Shown: one piece after another, positions 6,681 through 11,455 of the stretch | Position numbering within the stretch: position 1 is the first letter of the stretch | How the letters are laid out: each line of letters begins with the position of its first letter | Assembly: GCA_900770055.1 (NCBI GenBank) | Contig: CAAGJD010000028.1 | Coordinates: forward strand, 1-11,455 | Reading direction: 5' to 3' | Source: Acholeplasmatales bacterium | GTDB lineage: Bacteria > Bacillota_I > Bacilli_A > Acholeplasmatales > Anaeroplasmataceae | Length of the DNA stretch: 11,455 bases | Translations under genes and position numbers: made by a program | Notes under the pieces: model-generated | The model's database searches: none | Seen by the model: the letters and a program-made list of their open reading frames with translations, nothing else | Told to the model about the DNA's origin: nothing

Positions 6681-7667
6681 TTATTCTTTAGCTTTAGAAA
6701 CAGAATCTCCTATTATTAATTCACCATTAATAACTATTCTTTGATTAGATCTATTTTTCATCATACTTGTTAAAAGATAGAAGGCTCTTTCACCTAACAG
6801 ATCATAATCCTGTTTAATTGTCGTAATAGATGGATTAAAATATTTAGCTATATCTAATCCATCATAGCCAGTAACAGAAATATCCTCTGGTACTTTAATG
6901 CCTTTTTCATTTAAGCCTCTAATTAAGCCAATGGCTATCATATCAGATGCACATATAACAGCAGTAACATCTGTTTTAGCAAAAAATTCAGATGCTTCAT
7001 GACCACTTTTTTCTGAAAAAGCACCAAAATAAACATAATTAGGATTATATTCTAAATTATTCATAATCTGACCAGTAATATATCCTGAAAATCTTTCATT
7101 ACTAACAAATGAGTTTCTATCACCGTGAATAAAACCAATTTTTCTATGACCTAGGCCATATAAATATGTAACAAGCTGAGAAATAGCATTTAGATTTTCA
7201 TTACTTATTGTAGCTATTTTATCACCATCAGAAATATTATCATATAATACAGTAGGTATTGATGTATTTCTTATTTGAAGCTTAAGTGGATCCTTACTTG
7301 TAAGACCAGCGATTAATGCTCCATCAAAATTATTATCATTCATAAATTTCTCATATGTAGTATTTAATGTTTCAACAGATTGTTGGACAACCTCAAAATT
7401 ATTTAAAGATGCATATTTCGTAAATGAAGAGGCTAGAGAATAAAATACATTATTATGAGTTGGATTATTTATATCAAGAAATAAGAAGCATAAACGTCTT
7501 TTCTTTCTTACTGCAAGGCGTTCATCCTTTGATTTATAACCATGTTTTTTTGCGTAGGCTAAAACTAACTCCTTAGTTTCCTTAGAAATATCAAAAGCAC
7601 CATTTAATGCCTTTGAGACAGTTGAAACAGATAAATGTAGTTCTTTCGCAATATCCTTAATTTTCAT
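6681..7667 (-). CDS. LacI-family transcriptional regulator, probably of the malQ-phosphorylase operon
   Basis: 328 aa. The N-terminal helix-turn-helix is classic for the family (MKIKDIAKELHLSVSTVSKA, then LNG). A periplasmic-binding-protein-like effector domain follows from about residue 60. It has IPTVLYDN, YLYGLGHRKIGFIHGD, TAVICASDMIAIGLIRGLNE and VPEDISVTGYDG. The usual hinge-helix sequence is replaced by a basic stretch (ERLAVRKKRR). An ATG at 7679 would add four residues but has no ribosome-binding site. ATG 7667 follows GGTGAT, as elsewhere in this genome, and is preferred. The gene diverges from malQ over a gap containing CG-centred palindromes and a cre-like site. That layout suggests a local repressor of maltodextrin use, like MalR. 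The effector cannot be read from sequence; a maltodextrin or maltose is the natural guess. Confidence 0.9.
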   Translation of the reverse strand: MKIKDIAKELHLSVSTVSKALNGAFDISKETKELVLAYAKKHGYKSKDERLAVRKKRRLCFLFLDINNPTHNNVFYSLASSFTKYASLNNFEVVQQSVETLNTTYEKFMNDNNFDGALIAGLTSKDPLKLQIRNTSIPTVLYDNISDGDKIATISNENLNAISQLVTYLYGLGHRKIGFIHGDRNSFVSNERFSGYITGQIMNNLEYNPNYVYFGAFSEKSGHEASEFFAKTDVTAVICASDMIAIGLIRGLNEKGIKVPEDISVTGYDGLDIAKYFNPSITTIKQDYDLLGERAFYLLTSMMKNRSNQRIVINGELIIGDSVSKAKE

Positions 7668-7683
7668 ATCAATCACCATATTG

Positions 7684-7712
7684 ATTTTACTATTTTTTAT
7701 TCAATATTTCAA
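7684..7712 (-). promoter_or_regulatory. candidate promoter of the LacI-family gene
   Basis: On the minus strand TTGAAA (7712-7707) and TAAAAT (7689-7684) are 17 bases apart. Transcription would start near 7677, leaving a leader of only about 10 bases before ATG 7667, just enough for the GGTGAT site. The very short leader is a reason for caution. The palindrome at 7713-7726 directly abuts the -35. Confidence 0.4.
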
Positions 7713-7745
7713 TATTTTCGAAAATAAAACTAAATTATTTCGAAA
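7713..7745. promoter_or_regulatory. two CG-centred palindromes, possible operators for autoregulation
   Basis: A perfect 14-bp palindrome, TATTTTCGAAAATA (7713-7726), and a shorter one, TTTCGAAA (7738-7745), have centres 22 bases apart, about two helical turns. LacI-family operators typically have a central CG and may be paired on one face of the helix. The first abuts the candidate -35 of the regulator gene, so repression of its own transcription is plausible. The AT-rich arms reduce confidence. Confidence 0.4.
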
Positions 7746-7790
7746 ATTTTCTACGTTTTTTGAAATTTTTAGAAAATGATTAATTTTTAT

Positions 7791-7819
7791 TTGACATTAT
7801 AAATAACTCTATATAAAAT
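7791..7819 (+). promoter_or_regulatory. strong sigma-A-type promoter of malQ-phosphorylase
   Basis: A perfect TTGACA (7791-7796) and TAAAAT (7814-7819, five of six consensus bases) are exactly 17 bases apart. Transcription should start near 7826, giving a 36-base leader with the ribosome-binding site TGAGGA at 7849-7854, eight bases before the malQ ATG. Confidence 0.8.
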
Positions 7820-7827
7820 AAGGCTGA

Positions 7828-7841
7828 TGAATACGTTTACA
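7828..7841. promoter_or_regulatory. cre-like / LacI-family operator
   Basis: TGAATACGTTTACA matches 13 of 14 positions of the catabolite-response element TGWAANCGNTNWCA; only the fifth base differs. It lies about 2-16 bases past the predicted malQ transcription start, where a bound protein would block initiation or early elongation. CcpA and local LacI paralogues such as MalR recognise similar sites, so either the divergent regulator or CcpA could bind. Confidence 0.75.
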
Positions 7842-7861
7842 CATAGAATGAGGATATTTTT

Positions 7862-9361
7862 ATGAACAAAAGAACAGCAGGTGTTCTTCTTCACATTACA
7901 TCATTACCTTCTAAACATGGGGTAGGTACACTAGGTGAAGAAGCATATAATTTTATAGATTGGCTAGAAAAAAGTAAGATACATCTTTGGCAGGTATTAC
8001 CACTTGTTCCAACAAATTATGGTGATTCACCTTATCAATCTGTATCTTCAACCGCAGTAAATTATTATTTAATTGATTTTGATATTTTACATAAAAAGAA
8101 GCTTCTTAAAAAATGTGAATATGAAAATACAAAATTTAGTTATTTAAATAAGAGAGTAGATTATAGTCTTTTATTTGAAAGAAAAATCCCAATATTAAAG
8201 CTAGCATTTTCTAGATTTGATAAGAATAATGAAGAATTTAATAGATTTGTTAGTAATGGAGACTATAATGATTTTGCTATATTTATGACAATCAAAGAGC
8301 TTCATAACCATAAGGCTTGGACTCTTTGGGATGAAAAATATAAAAAATATTCTAAAGAATTAGAAGAACAGGTTAAAAAAGATTATCTAGATAATTATTT
8401 ATTTTGGATATGGACTCAATATGAATTCTTAGAAGAATGGAAATCACTAAAAAATTATGCGAATAAAAAGCAAATAAGCATTATGGGTGATATTCCTCTA
8501 TATGTTGCTTATGATAGTGTAGAGGTTTGGAAATATAAAGAATTATTTATCTTAAATGAAGATCACTCATTAAAGCTTGTTGCTGGATGTCCACCTGATT
8601 GCTTCACTGAGGATGGTCAGCTATGGGGTAATCCGGTATATGATTGGGAATATCAAAAAGAAGAAGGCTATTCATTTTGGAATAATAGAATCAATAAATC
8701 GTTTGAATTATATGATTATTTAAGAATTGACCATTTTAGAGGCTTTGATAGATTTTATGCAATTCCTGCAGCACATACAAATGCTAGACTTGGTAGTTGG
8801 ATGGATGGACCTAAGTTTTCACTATTTGAGGGTAAAGAAAACCTTAATATTGTTGCAGAAGATTTAGGCTTCATTGATGAAGGTGTAAGAACATTAATGA
8901 AGCAAACAGGCTACCCCGGTATGAAAATATTAGAATTTGCTTTTGATGGTAGTCCTACAAATGAGCATAAGCCTACAAATACAACTGAAAACTTCTGTAT
9001 CTATACTGGTACACATGATAATATGCCACTTTATCAATACATATTAGATCAAGATGAAGAGCATTTTAATACAATGGCAGAGGATGTGATTACAGAGTGT
9101 AATGCATTAGGAGTTACCTTTAAGGGTATAAAAACCCCTAAAACTATCACAAAGAAAATCACTGAGCTTGCATTTGCTAGTAAGGCTAAAATTTGTATTA
9201 TACCTATCCAAGATTTATTGTGCTTAGATGGTACATCAAGAATGAATTTGCCATCTACTGTATCAAATAATAATTGGAGCTTTAGAGTTGAAAAAACACA
9301 GCTTAGCCAAAGCTTAAGTAATAAATTAAAAGAATATGTTATTAATTATAATAGGGATTAA
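7862..9361 (+). CDS. malQ: 4-alpha-glucanotransferase (amylomaltase, GH77)
   Basis: 499 aa, close to the roughly 500 aa of single-domain bacterial amylomaltases; cytoplasmic. It transfers alpha-1,4-glucan segments between maltodextrins, releasing glucose and making longer chains for the phosphorylase. Motifs in order are LLHITSLPSKHGVGTLGEEA, the substrate loop PLVPTNYGDSPYQSVSS, MGDIPLYVAYDSVEVW, AGCPPDCFTEDGQLWGNPVY, RIDHFRGF (nucleophile Asp290), AEDLG (acid/base Glu333), GTHDN (Asp386) and IPIQDLL. The three acidic residues correspond to Asp293, Glu340 and Asp395 of the Thermus enzyme. After GTHDN the usual D-T-x-x-GW is replaced by MPLYQYI, a mild oddity. It is first in an operon behind the promoter at 7791-7819 and the cre-like site. 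Its stop codon touches the ribosome-binding site of the next gene. Confidence 0.97.
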   Translation: MNKRTAGVLLHITSLPSKHGVGTLGEEAYNFIDWLEKSKIHLWQVLPLVPTNYGDSPYQSVSSTAVNYYLIDFDILHKKKLLKKCEYENTKFSYLNKRVDYSLLFERKIPILKLAFSRFDKNNEEFNRFVSNGDYNDFAIFMTIKELHNHKAWTLWDEKYKKYSKELEEQVKKDYLDNYLFWIWTQYEFLEEWKSLKNYANKKQISIMGDIPLYVAYDSVEVWKYKELFILNEDHSLKLVAGCPPDCFTEDGQLWGNPVYDWEYQKEEGYSFWNNRINKSFELYDYLRIDHFRGFDRFYAIPAAHTNARLGSWMDGPKFSLFEGKENLNIVAEDLGFIDEGVRTLMKQTGYPGMKILEFAFDGSPTNEHKPTNTTENFCIYTGTHDNMPLYQYILDQDEEHFNTMAEDVITECNALGVTFKGIKTPKTITKKITELAFASKAKICIIPIQDLLCLDGTSRMNLPSTVSNNNWSFRVEKTQLSQSLSNKLKEYVINYNRD

Positions 9362-9370
9362 GGAGAACTT

Positions 9371-11455
9371 ATGAACAATATTGGAAAGAGATTAGAAGAA
9401 TTAGCTATTATTAATTATGGTAAGAAGATTAATGATTTATCAGTTTTAGAGCTTTATAATATTGTAGCAAAGCTAGTTATGGTAAATGTTACTCCAAACT
9501 GGAATAAAACAAAAGCTAGTAATGTTAAAAAGTGTGGTTATTTATCAGCAGAATTTTTAGTTGGTAGATTAGTTTATGCTAATTTATTAAATATTAAAAT
9601 GCTAAAAGACGTTAAAAAGGCTTTAGAAAGCTATAATATCGATATAAATGCTTTTGAAGAGGTTGAAGATGCTGCCTTAGGTAATGGTGGATTAGGTAGA
9701 CTAGCTGCGTGCTTTTTAGAGTCTGCAGCAACTAAAAAGGTTCATTTAGATGGTTATGGTCTAAGATATCGATTTGGTTTATTTAAACAAAGTTTTGTCG
9801 ATGGCTTTCAAAATGAAGAAGCTGATGATTGGTTAAAATGGGGAGACCCATTCAGTATTAGAAATGAAATTGACACTCAAACCGTAGAATTTAGTGATAT
9901 GAAGGTTAAGGCAGTACCATATGATATGCCAGTAATCGGCTATGAGAGTGATGTTGTCAATACCTTAAGATTATGGCAAAGTGAGCCAGTTGTAAAATTT
10001 GATTTTAAAACCTTCGATAAAATGGAGGGTGAAAAAATAGCAATAGAAGAATATAATGCAAAAGAAATTACTGCAGTATTATATCCTAATGATAATACCT
10101 ATAAAGGAAAGGTTTTAAGATTAAGACAAGAATACTTTATGGTAAGTGCTACTTTACAAGATTTTATAGCAAAATATAAGAAAACTGGTAAGCCACTTGT
10201 TGATATGCATAAATATCAAATTTGGCAGCTTAATGATACCCATCCTACCTTAGCTATTCCTGAGATGCTTAGATTGTTAAGCATCGAGGGCTTAAGCTTT
10301 GGTGAAGCGTTAGCTATTTGTAAGAAAGTGTTTAATTTTACAAATCATACAATAATGGGTGAAGCACTTGAAAAGTGGCCAGTTGATATGATAAAAGAAT
10401 ATATTCCTGATGTATACGAACAAATTGTTTTATTACAAGAGGATTTAGAAGCTAATTTAGATTCAAAAAAATATTATATCATCAAGGATGATGTAATCCA
10501 TATGGCTTATTTAGCAATTTATGTTGCTAATAAGGTTAATGGAGTTGCCCAAATCCATACAGATATATTAAAAAGTGATACATTTAAAGATTGGTATTTA
10601 GTATATCAAAATAAATTTGTTAATGTAACAAATGGTGTAACACCAAGAAGATGGCTTGCTTTAAACAATCCACTTTTAGCAAAAGAAATTTCAGATAGAA
10701 TTGGTGAAGATTGGATTACTAATTTAGATAAATTATCTTTGATGAAAAAATATGCAAATGATGATGATTTCTTAGAAAGATTTAAAGAAATCAGAGGAAT
10801 AAATAAGCAAATATTAAGTGATTATATCTATAAGCATGAAGGCATTAGAATTCCATCACATTTTATCTTCGATATTCAAATTAAAAGATTACATGAATAT
10901 AAAAGACAACTTCTAAATGCATTTTCAATTCTTTATATTTATAATGGATTAAAAGATGGAAGTATTAAAAACTTCAAGCCTACAGCTTATATATTTGGTG
11001 CTAAAAGTGCCCCAGGCTATTATGTTGCTAAGGCAATAATCAAGTTCATTAATACAATAGCAGATCTTATTAATAATGATCCTGAGGTTAATGATTTATT
11101 AAAGGTTGTATTTGTTCAAAATTATAACGTATCATATGCTGAAAAATTAGTATGTGCTGCAGATTTATCAGAACAAATATCTATGGCTGGTATGGAAGCC
11201 TCAGGTACAGGTAATATGAAATTTATGATTAATGGTACACCAACCCTAGGAACATTAGATGGAGCAAATGTTGAAATTGCTCATGAGGCTGGAAAAGAAA
11301 ATAATTACATATTTGGATTAACTGTAGAAGAGGTTAATGAACTTAAGAAAAACTATGATCCAAAGAAATATATTGAAGAAAATCCTAAATTAAAAAAGGT
11401 TGTTGATTCTTTAATTGATGGTACATTAGATGATAATGGCACAAAGGTATTTGAA
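9371..11455 (+). CDS. Glycogen/maltodextrin phosphorylase (GT35), 3' end outside the window
   Basis: Starts at ATG 9371, nine bases after malQ, with AGGAG (9361-9365) overlapping the malQ stop. 695 codons are open to the window edge; family members run to about 750-830 aa, so the last 60-130 residues are probably missing. The enzyme removes terminal glucose from alpha-1,4-glucans with phosphate to give glucose-1-phosphate, using pyridoxal phosphate. Visible signatures are YLSAEFLVGR (near residue 58), ALGNGGLGRLAACFLES (102-118), YGLRYRFGLFKQ, NDTHPTLAIPEM (288-299), TNGVTPRRWL (420-429) and EASGTGNMKF with the cofactor lysine at 617. The N-terminus is short, without a regulatory extension. 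It pairs metabolically with MalQ. Either glgP or malP would fit; the operon with malQ favours a maltodextrin role. Confidence 0.96.
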   Translation, partial: MNNIGKRLEELAIINYGKKINDLSVLELYNIVAKLVMVNVTPNWNKTKASNVKKCGYLSAEFLVGRLVYANLLNIKMLKDVKKALESYNIDINAFEEVEDAALGNGGLGRLAACFLESAATKKVHLDGYGLRYRFGLFKQSFVDGFQNEEADDWLKWGDPFSIRNEIDTQTVEFSDMKVKAVPYDMPVIGYESDVVNTLRLWQSEPVVKFDFKTFDKMEGEKIAIEEYNAKEITAVLYPNDNTYKGKVLRLRQEYFMVSATLQDFIAKYKKTGKPLVDMHKYQIWQLNDTHPTLAIPEMLRLLSIEGLSFGEALAICKKVFNFTNHTIMGEALEKWPVDMIKEYIPDVYEQIVLLQEDLEANLDSKKYYIIKDDVIHMAYLAIYVANKVNGVAQIHTDILKSDTFKDWYLVYQNKFVNVTNGVTPRRWLALNNPLLAKEISDRIGEDWITNLDKLSLMKKYANDDDFLERFKEIRGINKQILSDYIYKHEGIRIPSHFIFDIQIKRLHEYKRQLLNAFSILYIYNGLKDGSIKNFKPTAYIFGAKSAPGYYVAKAIIKFINTIADLINNDPEVNDLLKVVFVQNYNVSYAEKLVCAADLSEQISMAGMEASGTGNMKFMINGTPTLGTLDGANVEIAHEAGKENNYIFGLTVEEVNELKKNYDPKKYIEENPKLKKVVDSLIDGTLDDNGTKVFE

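Noticed and set aside
7668..7679. ATG 7679 as start of the LacI-family gene
   Set aside because: It has no ribosome-binding site. The four extra residues are not part of the family's helix-turn-helix start, and GGTGAT precedes ATG 7667.

Overview
The window is AT-rich, and strong AGGAGGT or AGGTGAT ribosome-binding sites precede most genes. Terminators are hairpins followed by T runs. Tryptophan is always TGG, and every gene with a visible stop ends in TAA or TAG. This fits a low-GC Bacilli-type Firmicute, such as the uncultured gut lineages near Erysipelotrichales, RF39 or Acholeplasmatales, using the standard bacterial code rather than the Mycoplasma code. The lineage is an inference; no rRNA or tRNA is present to test it.

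Layout. (1) 1-194 holds the terminator of an upstream gene and a leader. (2) 195-2611 carries four small or medium + strand genes: a protein ending in an FtsK-gamma-like winged helix, a Cys-rich DUF3795 protein, a Sel1-repeat protein, and a 132-aa protein that I read as an FtsZ fragment (T7 loop plus C-terminal domain, no GTP-binding domain). (3) 2730-4512 is a two-gene unit in which both genes are broken: a GIN-domain (DUF2807) lipoprotein with a one-base frameshift just after its signal peptide, and a GH5 endoglucanase-like gene cut by an in-frame TAA. (4) 4635-6632 is a single-gene unit for a CotH-kinase lipoprotein with a C-terminal module resembling starch-binding modules. It ends at a bidirectional terminator shared with a convergent LacI-family gene. 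(5) From 6681 to the right edge is a maltodextrin/glycogen module: a LacI-family regulator (-) divergent from malQ (4-alpha-glucanotransferase) and a glycogen/maltodextrin phosphorylase cut by the window end.

How it works together. MalQ rearranges and lengthens maltodextrins, and the phosphorylase releases glucose-1-phosphate from them. The divergent LacI-type regulator, and possibly CcpA, probably controls them through a cre-like site at 7828-7841, just past a near-consensus promoter, and through CG-centred palindromes nearer the regulator gene. The most unusual part is the Sel1/FtsZ-fragment pair with an FtsK-gamma-like protein close upstream. A cytoplasmic protein that carries the FtsZ T7 loop but not the nucleotide-binding face is what a filament-capping or GTPase-modulating division regulator might look like; that function is a hypothesis.
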